From: Pseudomonadota bacterium
Lineage (GTDB): Bacteria > Myxococcota_A > UBA9042 > GCA-2863065
Direction: 5' to 3'
DNA: 34,551 nucleotides
Assembly (NCBI GenBank): GCA_005776725.1
Contig: SXOO01000108.1
Location: 1-34,551 of the forward strand
Positions 22,238 to 31,529 of the stretch are shown in pieces; position 1 is the stretch's first letter, and each line of letters begins with the position of its first letter. Under the pieces are notes generated by a model. It made no database searches. It saw nothing but the letters and a program-made list of their open reading frames with translations, and was not told the origin of the DNA. Position numbers and translations under genes: made by a program.

Positions 22238-24606
22238 CCGGCTTGGGACTCGAGGTAGACCACTCTCGCGCGTTGCGCCGCTACGGCCTCGACGAGCCCG
22301 CCCTCTCCGCCGTGCTGGACGGCTTCGCGGAGCAGGCGGCTTTGACGCTGGGGGCCCCCGTGGGGTTGGTCTGCGTCGTCCAGGGCGACGCGCTCCGCTT
22401 CCTCGGACGATGGGGCATGGAGGCGGTCTCGATGCGGTGTGCCGGAACGCCGTGCGCGTTCGTCGCCGCCTCGGGCGCCCCGCTCCTCCTGGCCGACACC
22501 GCTGGCGACCCCCGGTTCGCCGGCACGCCCTTCGCGGAGAGCTTCCGCTTCTACGCTGGGGCGCCAGTGGTCGCTGAGGACGGCATCGTGGTCGGTACGC
22601 TCTGCGTTGCAGACCGCATCCCTCGCGAGGGGGGGCCGAACCAGCTGGCGGCCCTTCGCAGCCTCACGCGTCTCCTCATGGACCAGCTCGAGACCCGCCG
22701 TGAGCTACTGCGCGCGCGCCGGTTTCAACAGTTGCACGAGTCCTCGCCCGCGCTCGTGGTCGCGGCCAACTTCGACGGTTACTTCGAAGAGGTCAGCCGC
22801 TACTGGACGGATGTGCTGGGCTACTCCCGCGCCGACCTCACCGCGCTCCCGTTCCAGTCGTTCGTCCATCCTGACGACCGAGATAGGACCGCTCAGGCCC
22901 TCGGGGTGCTCTCCACCGGCGGCGAGGTGGCCGGGTTCGAGAATCGCTACGTCGACGCGCGGGGCGAGGTCCACTGGTTTCGGTGGTACGCGCGGGGCGA
23001 CGCCGTTGAGGGCCGGTGTTATGCCGTGGCTCACGACGTCACCGACTACAGGACGGCCATGGACGCGCGAGACGAGGCCGAGCGCGAGCTGCGCGCCACG
23101 ACTCGGCTCCTCGCTGCGGTCAGTCAGGTTCAGGAGTGGCACATCGGCGGCTGGGCCGTGGAGCCCGTACTTGTGGAGCTCTGTCGGGCGGCCGCCGAGC
23201 TCACGGGGAGCCAGGGCGCCTTCGTGGTCGAGGCGCGCTGGGGGGACGGCGCCTGGCTTGCGTCCGATCGGGCGCTCGCCGCGTGGGGCCAGGCGCCGAG
23301 CGACCTGCGAGGCCTGTTGGAGAGCACCGTGGGCGCAGAGCTGAAGCCCGTGCTCGGCGAGAGCCTCATCGTCGCGCTTCGCCGCGATAGCCAGCTCAAC
23401 GGATTCCTGGGTCTGGTTGGGCGGCGATCGGGTTACGCGGCCGACGACCTCGTCTTCGTAGCGCCACTCATCCAGTCGGCTGCAAGCCTACTCGTGGCGC
23501 GGCAGGAGAGCGCGCGTCGCGCTGCGTCGGAGCAGGCCATTCGAGAGAGCGAGCTGTGGTTCCGCGCGCTCGCCCAGTTCGCGCCTCTCGGGATCTTCCG
23601 GACCGACGCGGAGGGTCGCGTTATCTACGCCAACCCGAAGCTGGTGGAGCTGCTGGAAGTCGACGTCTCTACCCCGACGGAACAATGGCCCGAGCGAGTC
23701 GAGCCGGACGACCGCCTCAGGGTCACCGCCCGCTGGGCGCATGCCCTCGCGAAGCGCACTGACCTCTTGGACGAGCTCAGGCTTCGCCCACTGTCGCCTG
23801 GGGAGGAGCCGCGGACCCTACTCTTGCGCGCCACGCCGATCGGGAGCCTCGACGGTCGGCTCCTGGGCTTCGTCGGGATGGCCGTGGATATCACCGACCG
23901 CAAGCGCGTCGAGCGGCTGCAGCAGGAGTTCATCGCCACGGTGAGCCACGAGCTGCGAACGCCGCTGACCTCGATCCGTGGCGCGCTGGGGCTGCTCTCG
24001 AGCGGGCTCTTCGGAGAGGTGCAGGACACCGCGCGCGAGATGGTCTCCGTGGCGCTTACGAACAGCGAGCGCCTCATCCGGCTCGTGGCCGACATCCTCG
24101 ACATCGAGCGCGTCCAGTCCGGGGCCCTCGACGTGGTGCTCGCCCCGATCGATCTGGGAGACGTGGTACGCCGCGCGGCGCGCGACCTGGCCGGTTTCGC
24201 GACGCAGCTCGGCGTGCGGCTCGCGCTGTCCCTGAGTGAGCCGCTCCCGACCCGCGGCGACACCGATCGCCTCGTGCAGGTGTTCTCGAACCTGCTGTCG
24301 AACGCTGCCAAGTTCTCTCCTCAGGGGGCGGAGGTGCAGATCCGCGGTACGAGCGACGGCCAACACGTCCGGGTCATCGTCACGGACTCAGGGCCAGGCG
24401 TACCCGCGACCTTCCTTCCGAGGCTCTTCGACCGCTTCGCCCGCGCCGACAACACCGACGCACGGCGGCACGGAGGCTCAGGCCTCGGCTTGGCGATCTC
24501 CAAGGCAATCGTGAAGCGACACGGCGGAGAGCTCGAATATCAGCCCGTGCCATCAGGCGGCGCATGCTTCGTCGTCACGCTCCTTCAGCGCAACAGCGCG
24601 ACCTGA
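22234..24606 (+). CDS. Soluble multi-sensor histidine kinase (GAF-PAS-GAF-PAS-HisKA-HATPase)
   Basis: 790 residues from GTG 22234, overlapping the response-regulator stop by 4 bp. No membrane helices, so cytoplasmic sensing. Domains in order: GAF (about 20-150; CAGTPCAFVAASGAPLLLAD, PVVAEDGIVVGTLCV), PAS (about 165-275; WTDVLGYSRADL, FVHPDDRDR, GEVHWFRWYARG), a second GAF-like domain (about 295-425), PAS (about 440-555; PLGIFRTDAEGRVIYANPKL), then HisKA with His572 in VSHELRTPLTSIRGAL and HATPase_c with NLLSNAAKFSPQG, DSGPGVP and GGSGLGLAI. All boxes are intact. It should phosphorylate Asp54 of its coupled regulator. The first GAF carries Cys in MRCAGTPC, which may bind a cofactor or sense redox state (speculative). 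The stop lies 19 bp from the convergent molybdoenzyme gene. Confidence 0.95.
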   Translation: MTGLGLEVDHSRALRRYGLDEPALSAVLDGFAEQAALTLGAPVGLVCVVQGDALRFLGRWGMEAVSMRCAGTPCAFVAASGAPLLLADTAGDPRFAGTPFAESFRFYAGAPVVAEDGIVVGTLCVADRIPREGGPNQLAALRSLTRLLMDQLETRRELLRARRFQQLHESSPALVVAANFDGYFEEVSRYWTDVLGYSRADLTALPFQSFVHPDDRDRTAQALGVLSTGGEVAGFENRYVDARGEVHWFRWYARGDAVEGRCYAVAHDVTDYRTAMDARDEAERELRATTRLLAAVSQVQEWHIGGWAVEPVLVELCRAAAELTGSQGAFVVEARWGDGAWLASDRALAAWGQAPSDLRGLLESTVGAELKPVLGESLIVALRRDSQLNGFLGLVGRRSGYAADDLVFVAPLIQSAASLLVARQESARRAASEQAIRESELWFRALAQFAPLGIFRTDAEGRVIYANPKLVELLEVDVSTPTEQWPERVEPDDRLRVTARWAHALAKRTDLLDELRLRPLSPGEEPRTLLLRATPIGSLDGRLLGFVGMAVDITDRKRVERLQQEFIATVSHELRTPLTSIRGALGLLSSGLFGEVQDTAREMVSVALTNSERLIRLVADILDIERVQSGALDVVLAPIDLGDVVRRAARDLAGFATQLGVRLALSLSEPLPTRGDTDRLVQVFSNLLSNAAKFSPQGAEVQIRGTSDGQHVRVIVTDSGPGVPATFLPRLFDRFARADNTDARRHGGSGLGLAISKAIVKRHGGELEYQPVPSGGACFVVTLLQRNSAT

Positions 24607-24625
24607 CGCCTTCACACACCAAGCG

Positions 24626-25750
24626 CTAGGCGGCGGCCTCCTCGCCGATCGTCAGTGTGATGAGGTGGCTCCCACCGTATCCGCCCAGGTCGGGAGGGGG
24701 GTTCGTGGATGCGTGGCTCATCGCGCCGCTCGCGGTGCGACAGCGGGCCTGGATGGAGCGCTTGCCGGCGGTCTCCAGCGTCCAGTCGTAGTGCCAGACC
24801 ACCCACCGGTCCGCGCCCGGTGCGTAGTCGAGAGTGGCCGGCACCCACGTGGCGCCGTAGTCGGTGGTGACCTCCACCTCAGTGACCGGGTCGCTGCCCG
24901 CGTAGGCCACCCCAGTGACGCGGACCACGCCCGTGGGGACCACCGCCTTGTTGCTCGGGTAGCGGATGTAGGTGTGGACGCGATACTCCGCCGGGTCGGA
25001 CCAGCCCTGGGACTCCCAGTAGCCCACGTACGGGGTGTCCAGGAAGTCGATGGAGGACATCCACTTGGGGTTCTTCATTCCGTACCGGTGCGGCACGAGC
25101 ATACGGGCGGGGTAGCCATGGCGCGTGGGCAGCGGATCGCCGTTCATGCGCCACACGAGCCACAGCGGCTTCTCGAGGTCGGAGATAGGGAGGCCCGTGG
25201 AGAAGCCGTCCACGGCTCGGATCCGAAGGGTGGTCGCGCCGGCGGGCACCGTCACCCCAGCGGCCGCGAAGACGTCCAGCAAGGTCCGTCCGGACCACAC
25301 CGCGTTGCCGATCTTCTGCCCGGACGGCCCGGTGCCGATGCACTCGAGCGTGTGCTCCCGGTCCTGGGTCTCGAGCCCTTCGAGGAAGGGTAGGGTGAGC
25401 GTAGCCAGGATCGCCTTGGGCGCCTCGCAGTCCGCCCCGCACGCCACGAAGTCGCGCAGCTCGAGCGTCCAGGTGCTGCCGTCTACCTCGGGATCCCCGC
25501 AGCAGGACGTGACGTAGTGATGCCGGTTGGGCGTGATCGCCGGCAGCTCGGGAGTGTCTGCCGTCGTAGACACCGCAGGCGCGACCGGCCCCGTGTCTCC
25601 CGATGCGGTCTCCGCGGGCTCTGCGCTGCCGCTTGTGTCGCCAACGCTGGCCTCTACCGAGCTGTTCGACTCGCACGCGAGGGCCAACGCACCAAGCCCG
25701 AGGAGGGCCTCGCGGCGGCTGAGGGGGCGACCGACCGTACGTTCTGTCAT
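24626..25750 (-). CDS. Tat-exported sulfite-oxidase-type molybdopterin oxidoreductase
   Basis: 374 residues. The start is the ATG at 25750, giving a twin-arginine signal, LSRREALLGLGALALAC, which also has a lipobox-like Cys26, so the enzyme may be exported folded and lipid-anchored. An Asp/Ser/Thr linker runs to about 65. Residues about 70-270 match the oxidoreductase molybdopterin-binding (sulfite oxidase) domain: the molybdenum-ligand Cys in LECIGTG, NAVWSGRTLLDVFAAAGV, GYPARMLVPHRYGMKNPKW and YWESQGW. Residues about 275-370 form the C-terminal Mo-co dimerisation domain (RVTGVAYAGSDPVTEVEVTTD). An unusual CC pair (YVTSCCGDPEVDG) and CGADCE lie before the Mo site. AAGGAG is 14 nt before the ATG, a long spacing. 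A cytochrome-like lipoprotein gene diverges from it and could be the electron acceptor. The substrate need not be sulfite. Confidence 0.92.
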   Translation of the reverse strand: MTERTVGRPLSRREALLGLGALALACESNSSVEASVGDTSGSAEPAETASGDTGPVAPAVSTTADTPELPAITPNRHHYVTSCCGDPEVDGSTWTLELRDFVACGADCEAPKAILATLTLPFLEGLETQDREHTLECIGTGPSGQKIGNAVWSGRTLLDVFAAAGVTVPAGATTLRIRAVDGFSTGLPISDLEKPLWLVWRMNGDPLPTRHGYPARMLVPHRYGMKNPKWMSSIDFLDTPYVGYWESQGWSDPAEYRVHTYIRYPSNKAVVPTGVVRVTGVAYAGSDPVTEVEVTTDYGATWVPATLDYAPGADRWVVWHYDWTLETAGKRSIQARCRTASGAMSHASTNPPPDLGGYGGSHLITLTIGEEAAA

Positions 25751-25850
25751 GGCGTCTTGCGAGGCTCCTTCGGGTGACTGGGCGGGCGACTGACTACGCC
25801 TGTGCAACGCGGAGGTTACCAACATCGGAGCGGTGCGTATTCTCGGCTCG

Positions 25851-26585
25851 ATGCGCCTCCCACTCCTCACCGCTCTCACGCTCGCCGGCTGCTTCGATCT
25901 CGGTGACAACGACTCCGCGCTCCCGTTGCCCGACGTCCCGGAGCCACCGCCCGCTCCGGCGGGGCCCATCGAGCTCGGCGAGATCGGCTGCACCGTGCCC
26001 GCGCCGATCGCGGACCTCCTTCGGCGGCGTTGTGGTCCTGGCTGTCACACGGGCGGAACGAAGAGCGGCGACGTAGACCTCGATCCCGAGCGGGTCCTCG
26101 GGGATCCCTCCATCCTGCCGGGCGATCCCGACAAGAGCCTGGCGCTCGAGGCCGTGGCGGCAGGGACGATGCCCCCGGGGCCGCCGCTGAGCGCGGAGGA
26201 GGTGAAGGCTCTCCGCGAGTGGGTGGCGGGCCTCAACTGCCTCGAGGGCACCGGCGAGGGGGAGGCCGTGGGGCTGCCACGCGGGTGCACAGGGGTACTT
26301 GACCGGGTGGACTGCAACCCGCTCACGAGCGCCGAGTGCACCGTGCCGGGCTATTCGTGCGACTTCAACCTCACCTACGGGTTGGTCTGCCAGCCGCCAC
26401 CGAACGACGTCCCGCCCGGCGCGGCGTGCAACAACCTCGCGGGTCCGTTCTGCACGCCGGGCCATCACTGTGCGCCCGACGGCGTCTGCCGTGCGTTCTG
26501 CTGTAACTCGGGCGACTGTGAGCCCGGCCAGCGCTGCGAAGCCGCCCGCCCGGATCACGGGAGCCTCGGGACCTGCCGCGACTAG
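25851..26585 (+). CDS. Cytochrome c-like lipoprotein with CxxxCH motif and Cys-rich tail
   Basis: 244 residues from ATG 25851, chosen because MRLPLLTALTLAGC is a complete lipoprotein signal (Cys14); a GTG at 25833 in frame is possible. A Pro-rich linker leads to a heme-binding-type segment: CGPGCH near 61-66, which has three rather than two residues between the cysteines, and AGTMPPG as the probable distal Met, then LSAEEVKALREWVAG as the final cytochrome helix. The C-terminal ~110 residues contain about 14 cysteines (for example GPFCTPGHHC, VCRAFCCNSGDC) in a knotted, EGF-like pattern typical of exported myxobacterial proteins. It diverges from the molybdoenzyme gene across 100 bp and may accept its electrons (inference). 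The stop is 9 bp from the convergent macroglobulin gene. Confidence 0.85.
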   Translation: MRLPLLTALTLAGCFDLGDNDSALPLPDVPEPPPAPAGPIELGEIGCTVPAPIADLLRRRCGPGCHTGGTKSGDVDLDPERVLGDPSILPGDPDKSLALEAVAAGTMPPGPPLSAEEVKALREWVAGLNCLEGTGEGEAVGLPRGCTGVLDRVDCNPLTSAECTVPGYSCDFNLTYGLVCQPPPNDVPPGAACNNLAGPFCTPGHHCAPDGVCRAFCCNSGDCEPGQRCEAARPDHGSLGTCRD

Positions 26586-26594
26586 CGGCCCCGC

Positions 26595-29500
26595 TCACGG
26601 CGTGACGGTGAGGACCTCCACGGCCGACATCGACGTCTCCTCCGGCTTGTAGAAGGGCCAGGTCTTGGCCACGGGTGTGGTCACCGTCATGGCGAAGCGC
26701 GGGCGGTAGGCCAACGTCTCCTCCAGCACCGTCGTCTGGCCCTCGGGGACGCCGTGCAAGTAGACCAGCAGGTGGTCGTCCTTGGTCTCGTAGCGCGCGA
26801 TCCCCTTGCCCGCGGCGAGGGCCGCGCCGAGGACGGCGGTGTCCACGTCGAAGCCCGGTGGGATGGGGATGTGCACCATCGGCATGTCCCCGGCGCCGAG
26901 CGCCTGCCCGTTGCTGGTGACCGTGACGGTGCCCGAGACCGTACCTCCGGCCGCGACGGTGCTGGGCGACCACGTCATGGCCACGTCCAGCAGCGGACCT
27001 CTGGGGCGCGGCATGGCGCCCCAGGGAATGTAGTGGGTGCTGGCCAGCTGGTAGTTGAGCGTACCCTCGCCCGCCACCTCGATGGCGACGTCAACGTCCC
27101 CGGCCTGCGCCCACTCCGAGAGCGACACGATGTGCACCACGTCGCGGTTCTTGCCGTCGATGACCTGGGTGGCCACCACCACATCTCCGGCACGCACGGT
27201 GACCGTGGCGTTGGTGGCCTTCGACTGCCACTTCGCGCCCTGCACGAAGGCCCGCAGCGCCTGGATGGTGCCCTGTGAGGTGAGGAAGTTGCCGTCCGGC
27301 GACTTGTGGCGGGCCAGGTACGCCAGCGCCCGCTCCGCCAGCGGGTGCGGCACGTCCAAGCGGAACAGCGCCTGCGCCACGAACGCCGTGGTCTCCACCG
27401 TGGCGATGTCGCCGCCGGACTGGGTGAGGCCAGGGAAGTCCGTGGTCCAGTAGGCGGCGGGGCCGTCCTCGGCCACCCGGGCCACCAGCGTCGCCAGCAC
27501 GGACGTGGCGTACTCGCTCTCCGGCGCGGCCGTCATGAGGGCGTTGAGGCACATGGCCAGCGTGTAGCTGTCGGCCTCCAGGTCGAGGTGCTCCTGGATG
27601 TACCCGAGCGCCGCGTCCACTTCACCCGGCGAGCTGCCCTCGGCCGCGAGGCCCCAGGCCACGATGCACGTGGTGCGCAGGTCGTCCCACGGGAGCAGCT
27701 CGTTCTTGGTGCCCTCGAAGGTCTGGAAGCTCCCGTCGTCGCGCTGCATGCCCGTGAGCAGGTCCTTCGCCCGCGTCACGAGGCCCTGGTCGATCGTAGT
27801 GAAGGGGGCCATGTCGGCGAACATCTGCAGGGCGAAGGCCGTGAGGATCACGTGCGGCGGGTCCGGGTTGCCGAACCACGTGAAGCCGCCGCCAGTGCAC
27901 TCGAAGGTGACGGTCTGCTGCATGCCGCTCGAGAGGTTGCCGCGCGCCGTTGCCTCGAGATCGGGCTTCGCTTCGCCGATGAGGCTCAGGTAGTCGAGCA
28001 CGAGGGCGTTGACCCAGGTGGTGTTCATCATCGGCTCGAAGCAGCCCGTGGGCGTCTGGAGGAGGCCCTCGAGGCCGGAGAGCAGCTCGCTCCCGCTCGA
28101 GCCGGTGAGGCGCAGCGCCACGTCGTTCCCGGCCGCGATGGCGGTGTCGGGGAAGTCCACCACCAGCGCCTGGTCGCCCTCGAGGCGCCCGCTCACGCTC
28201 TGGTCCACGCGCTTGCCGTTCGGGACCACGCGGGTGGTTCGAATCAGCGCGTCCGATGCGCCAGGCGCCACCGCGGTCACCTCGAACGACTGGAGGCCTG
28301 GCGTGACCACCTCGATCTCCACGGGCACGGACACGCTGGCGCCGGCGCCTACGGTGACCAGGGTCACGGCGGGCGTGGTCGACTCGAACCAGCCGGCCGC
28401 TTTGACCGTGACGGTGACGTCGAGCGGCGCCTCCGTGAAGTTGAAGACCCCGACCGGCAGCGTGAGCCGATCGCCCTGGGTGACGCGGCGGGGAAGGTCC
28501 ACATCGACGAAGAACGGCTGAAACACGGTGATCGCGCCGTTTGCCCCGCCGACGAGGCCCCCCTTCGTGTTCGCGATCGCCTGTACGCGCCACGCCGTGA
28601 TGCTGTCGGCGAGCGGGAGCGTGAGCGTCGCCTTCCCCTCCCCGTCGGTGAGGAGCGCGGGGTTGACGTACAGCGTCTCCGGGAACTCGGTGCGCGGCTT
28701 CGCGGTGGCGTTGTCGCCGAGGCCGTCCGAGTCGTCAGCGCCGTCAGCGCCGTCAGCGCTGTCGCTCCCGTCCCCGCCGGCCCAGCCGTCGGTGGCGTCG
28801 GCGCCATCCCAGCCCCCGCTGCTCGCCGCGTCGGCCGAGGCCCAGCGATCTTGCGGCGCGGGCCGCTGGCTCATCAGCGACACGCCGACGTAGCCATTGA
28901 GGTCGTCCCAGCCCGCGTCGCCGCCGAGCCGCTCGTCCATGCCGCCGGAGCTGAGCTGCACGTTGGCGTAGCCGCCCCCGCCGTAGGTAGAGACCGAGAC
29001 CGAGAGCACGATCGGCTGCCCCCAGAAGTCCACCAGCTTCAGCGCCTGGAGCTTCGACTCGGCGTTCTCGGCCAGCAGTGCGCGGCGGCTCGCCAGCTCG
29101 TTCAGCGCCGCCTGAAGCTCCTGAACGTAGCGATACCACGCCGGCTGAACCTCTTGCTGGTGCGCCTCCCAGCGCAGGTTCTGGCCGTTCATCGAGGCCC
29201 AGGTGAGCCCGTCTCCCACACCCTGCTGGGTGAGCTGCGACTCCACCCGGAGCTGGTCGTCGGCGCTGAGCGTCGACGACAGCACGTGTGGCCGTGCCGG
29301 CTCTGGCGCGTCGGCGCCCATGAAGAACGCGGCTACATCGGACGGGCCGGAGGCCCCTGCCAAGGCGAAGACTGCTTCGTCGGCGATCGCCAGGCCCACG
29401 GCGGCCGCCTGGCCCTTGCCGCTCCCGTCCGTGACCGTGATCTCGAGGCTGGCCTCGGTGCCGGGGAGGTACGACTCAGCGGGCGTCGAGACCGTCACGA

Positions 29501-31436
29501 CGGCCGGCGGACGCTGCACGTACGCCACCTTGTGGCTGGTGAGCACCGCCTCGTCCGGCATCACTGCGCTCGCCACCACGCTCAGTGAGCCCTCGTCCCC
29601 GGCGGCGACCTCGAAGGTCGCCTCGGCCCGGCCGTCGACCAACTGGAGCTGACGCGTCTCGACGATGCGAGCCCGATGGATGCAGTCCACCGTGACGAGC
29701 CCGTCGAAGCCGCTGCCGAGCACCTCCACGACGAGGGCGTCCCCGGGTCGGAGGATCGCCTTGCCGGTGCGCACGAGCAGGGCGCGCGGTGTGACGGGGA
29801 GGTGGAACGACTCGGTCGCCTGACCTGCCGCGGCGGTGCAGCTCACGGCGCCCTCGCGAGTCTTGGTGGAGAGCACCGCCAACCCGCTCGCTGGGACCTC
29901 GAAGCTCTCCGCGCCCAGGGTGCATTGAGCAGCCGTCGGTTGGCCCCGCGACGTGGAGGTGGTGACGAAGACGCGCCAGGGCGGCAGATCCGGGAGCGCG
30001 TAGGACTCTGGGGTCACCGCGAGCGTCAGTCCCTGCGCCATGATGATCGCTGTCTTGGCGGCCGATACGACGAAGCCGGCGGTGTCCTTCACCTCCACGC
30101 TCACGGGCACGTCCTGCACCGCCCCGTCGACCGTGAACGCGGCCAGGCCGTCGGCGCCCGTGGTCCCGGTCCAGGTGTTGAGCCCGGCGAAGCCGTAGCG
30201 GAGCGTCAGCGTGGCGCCGGCCACCGGGGTCCCGAAGAAGTACCGAGCGGCGATGGTGCCGGTGATCGGCGCGTTGGGCGCGAACTCGGCCTCGTCGAAC
30301 GCCAGGGCCACTGCGAACTTCGGCAGGTCCTCTTCGCTCACCGTCACCGCGCGCTGACTGGTCACGCCCGCTGCCGCGACGGTGATAGTGTAGGCGCCCA
30401 GGTTCACCTGTGGGGCCAGCGGCGCGGTCAGCGACGCGATCCCGTACGCGTCGGTGCGCCGCTCCTCCTGGAAGACCTTGGTCCCCTTGCCATCCGCCAC
30501 GGAGAACGTCACTGGCGTGTCGGCCACGGGCGCGAGCGTCCCGGCGCTCAACGCCATGGCGCGGATGAAGATCGTATTCCCAGGGCGATACAGCGGCCGG
30601 TCGGTAGACACGTAGAGGCGCGGCGCGCCCTTCGGCACGACGCTCACGCTCTGGCTCACGGTCACCACCTGACCCTCGACGATCGCCTCGGCGGCCACCT
30701 GGAGCGTCCCGTCGTCCCCCGCGATCACCGACGCGCTCGCCGAGCCCGTGTCGTCCGTGACGACCGCTTGGCCGGCCAGCTGCACCGTCACCCCGGCGAG
30801 CGCTTGGTCGGTACCGAGCTTCCGCACGGTGGCGCGTACGAGGCTGGTCTGCCCAGCGTAGAGCTGCTCGGGTGTCCAGAGATCCACGCCGTACTTCGGC
30901 AGCAGGTGGAACAAGCTCACGCGTCCAGACAAACGCACCGCGTCGTCGCCGACCAGCTCGTAGCGGAGCAGCCGCCCCGCCTGGGCGACCTGCTCGGGCG
31001 GCTCCCACGCGCCGAGCGGCACGCGGACCTCGTTGTCTCCGCGCTGAAGCGCCACCGTCACCGTCGCGGTGCTGCCCATGGTGGACTCGAGGGTGCTCAC
31101 GACCACTGTGACCTTGATGTCGCCGAGCGGCGCGCGGGTCGCGGTGATAGGCAGCACGGCCTCGAAGCCGGCGTCGCCGCGCACGAGCCCGATCTTCGAC
31201 TCGTCGATGCTGAGCCCGTTGGAGGTGACCACCTCGGGCACTGGGAAGCCATCGTCTTTCGGGGTGTTGCCCACGGGATCGAGGGGGCCCGTCCCAACCT
31301 CTCGCTCCTCGCTCCCGCTGCAGGCGCTTGCGAGCGCTGCGAGCACGAGCCAAGCAGAGATCCTCGTCGATCGCGCGGGCAGCTGCCTCGCCGCGAGCGC
31401 AGCCAGGCAGCGAGTATTGGTCCAGAGTCCACGCAT
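26595..31436 (-). CDS. Alpha-2-macroglobulin-like lipoprotein lacking the thioester Gln
   Basis: 1613 residues. The signal ends in ALASAC (Cys39), so it is a lipoprotein. N-terminal macroglobulin domains include the family signature YVSTDRPLYRPGNTIFIRA. Near 868-916, where the protease bait region is expected, lies an Asp/Gly/Ala/Ser-rich low-complexity stretch, followed directly by the conserved FPETLYVNP and LPLADSITAWRVQAI. The thioester domain follows; its motif reads TPTGCFEPMMNTTW with Cys1132 and Pro1135, where the family has C-x-E-Q. Without the Gln the internal Cys-Gln thioester cannot form. The TED core GGGFTWFGNPDPP and a C-terminal receptor-binding-like domain (IPPGFDVD) are present. 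GGAGG is 7 nt before the ATG, and a near-perfect sigma-54 promoter lies upstream. No pbpC-like partner is adjacent. It may trap or bind proteins without covalent capture, like thioester-less family members. Confidence 0.93.
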   Translation of the reverse strand: MRGLWTNTRCLAALAARQLPARSTRISAWLVLAALASACSGSEEREVGTGPLDPVGNTPKDDGFPVPEVVTSNGLSIDESKIGLVRGDAGFEAVLPITATRAPLGDIKVTVVVSTLESTMGSTATVTVALQRGDNEVRVPLGAWEPPEQVAQAGRLLRYELVGDDAVRLSGRVSLFHLLPKYGVDLWTPEQLYAGQTSLVRATVRKLGTDQALAGVTVQLAGQAVVTDDTGSASASVIAGDDGTLQVAAEAIVEGQVVTVSQSVSVVPKGAPRLYVSTDRPLYRPGNTIFIRAMALSAGTLAPVADTPVTFSVADGKGTKVFQEERRTDAYGIASLTAPLAPQVNLGAYTITVAAAGVTSQRAVTVSEEDLPKFAVALAFDEAEFAPNAPITGTIAARYFFGTPVAGATLTLRYGFAGLNTWTGTTGADGLAAFTVDGAVQDVPVSVEVKDTAGFVVSAAKTAIIMAQGLTLAVTPESYALPDLPPWRVFVTTSTSRGQPTAAQCTLGAESFEVPASGLAVLSTKTREGAVSCTAAAGQATESFHLPVTPRALLVRTGKAILRPGDALVVEVLGSGFDGLVTVDCIHRARIVETRQLQLVDGRAEATFEVAAGDEGSLSVVASAVMPDEAVLTSHKVAYVQRPPAVVTVSTPAESYLPGTEASLEITVTDGSGKGQAAAVGLAIADEAVFALAGASGPSDVAAFFMGADAPEPARPHVLSSTLSADDQLRVESQLTQQGVGDGLTWASMNGQNLRWEAHQQEVQPAWYRYVQELQAALNELASRRALLAENAESKLQALKLVDFWGQPIVLSVSVSTYGGGGYANVQLSSGGMDERLGGDAGWDDLNGYVGVSLMSQRPAPQDRWASADAASSGGWDGADATDGWAGGDGSDSADGADGADDSDGLGDNATAKPRTEFPETLYVNPALLTDGEGKATLTLPLADSITAWRVQAIANTKGGLVGGANGAITVFQPFFVDVDLPRRVTQGDRLTLPVGVFNFTEAPLDVTVTVKAAGWFESTTPAVTLVTVGAGASVSVPVEIEVVTPGLQSFEVTAVAPGASDALIRTTRVVPNGKRVDQSVSGRLEGDQALVVDFPDTAIAAGNDVALRLTGSSGSELLSGLEGLLQTPTGCFEPMMNTTWVNALVLDYLSLIGEAKPDLEATARGNLSSGMQQTVTFECTGGGFTWFGNPDPPHVILTAFALQMFADMAPFTTIDQGLVTRAKDLLTGMQRDDGSFQTFEGTKNELLPWDDLRTTCIVAWGLAAEGSSPGEVDAALGYIQEHLDLEADSYTLAMCLNALMTAAPESEYATSVLATLVARVAEDGPAAYWTTDFPGLTQSGGDIATVETTAFVAQALFRLDVPHPLAERALAYLARHKSPDGNFLTSQGTIQALRAFVQGAKWQSKATNATVTVRAGDVVVATQVIDGKNRDVVHIVSLSEWAQAGDVDVAIEVAGEGTLNYQLASTHYIPWGAMPRPRGPLLDVAMTWSPSTVAAGGTVSGTVTVTSNGQALGAGDMPMVHIPIPPGFDVDTAVLGAALAAGKGIARYETKDDHLLVYLHGVPEGQTTVLEETLAYRPRFAMTVTTPVAKTWPFYKPEETSMSAVEVLTVTP
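28734..28760. repeat. Three tandem 9-bp repeats inside the macroglobulin bait region
   Basis: GTCAGCGCC occurs three times in succession (28734-28742, 28743-28751, and 28752-28760 with one change). In the coding frame of the minus strand this is a Gly-Ala-Asp tripeptide run around residues 893-901. Such repeats can change copy number by slippage without shifting the frame, which would vary the length of the low-complexity segment. Confidence 0.85.
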
Positions 31437-31529
31437 CGTTCACCCTCCGAGAGCCCATTGGCATGTGGTGTCTCAGCGACTCGATGGGGATCCACCCCAA
31501 AGCTCCGCATCCCGCCGACTCGGGCACAT

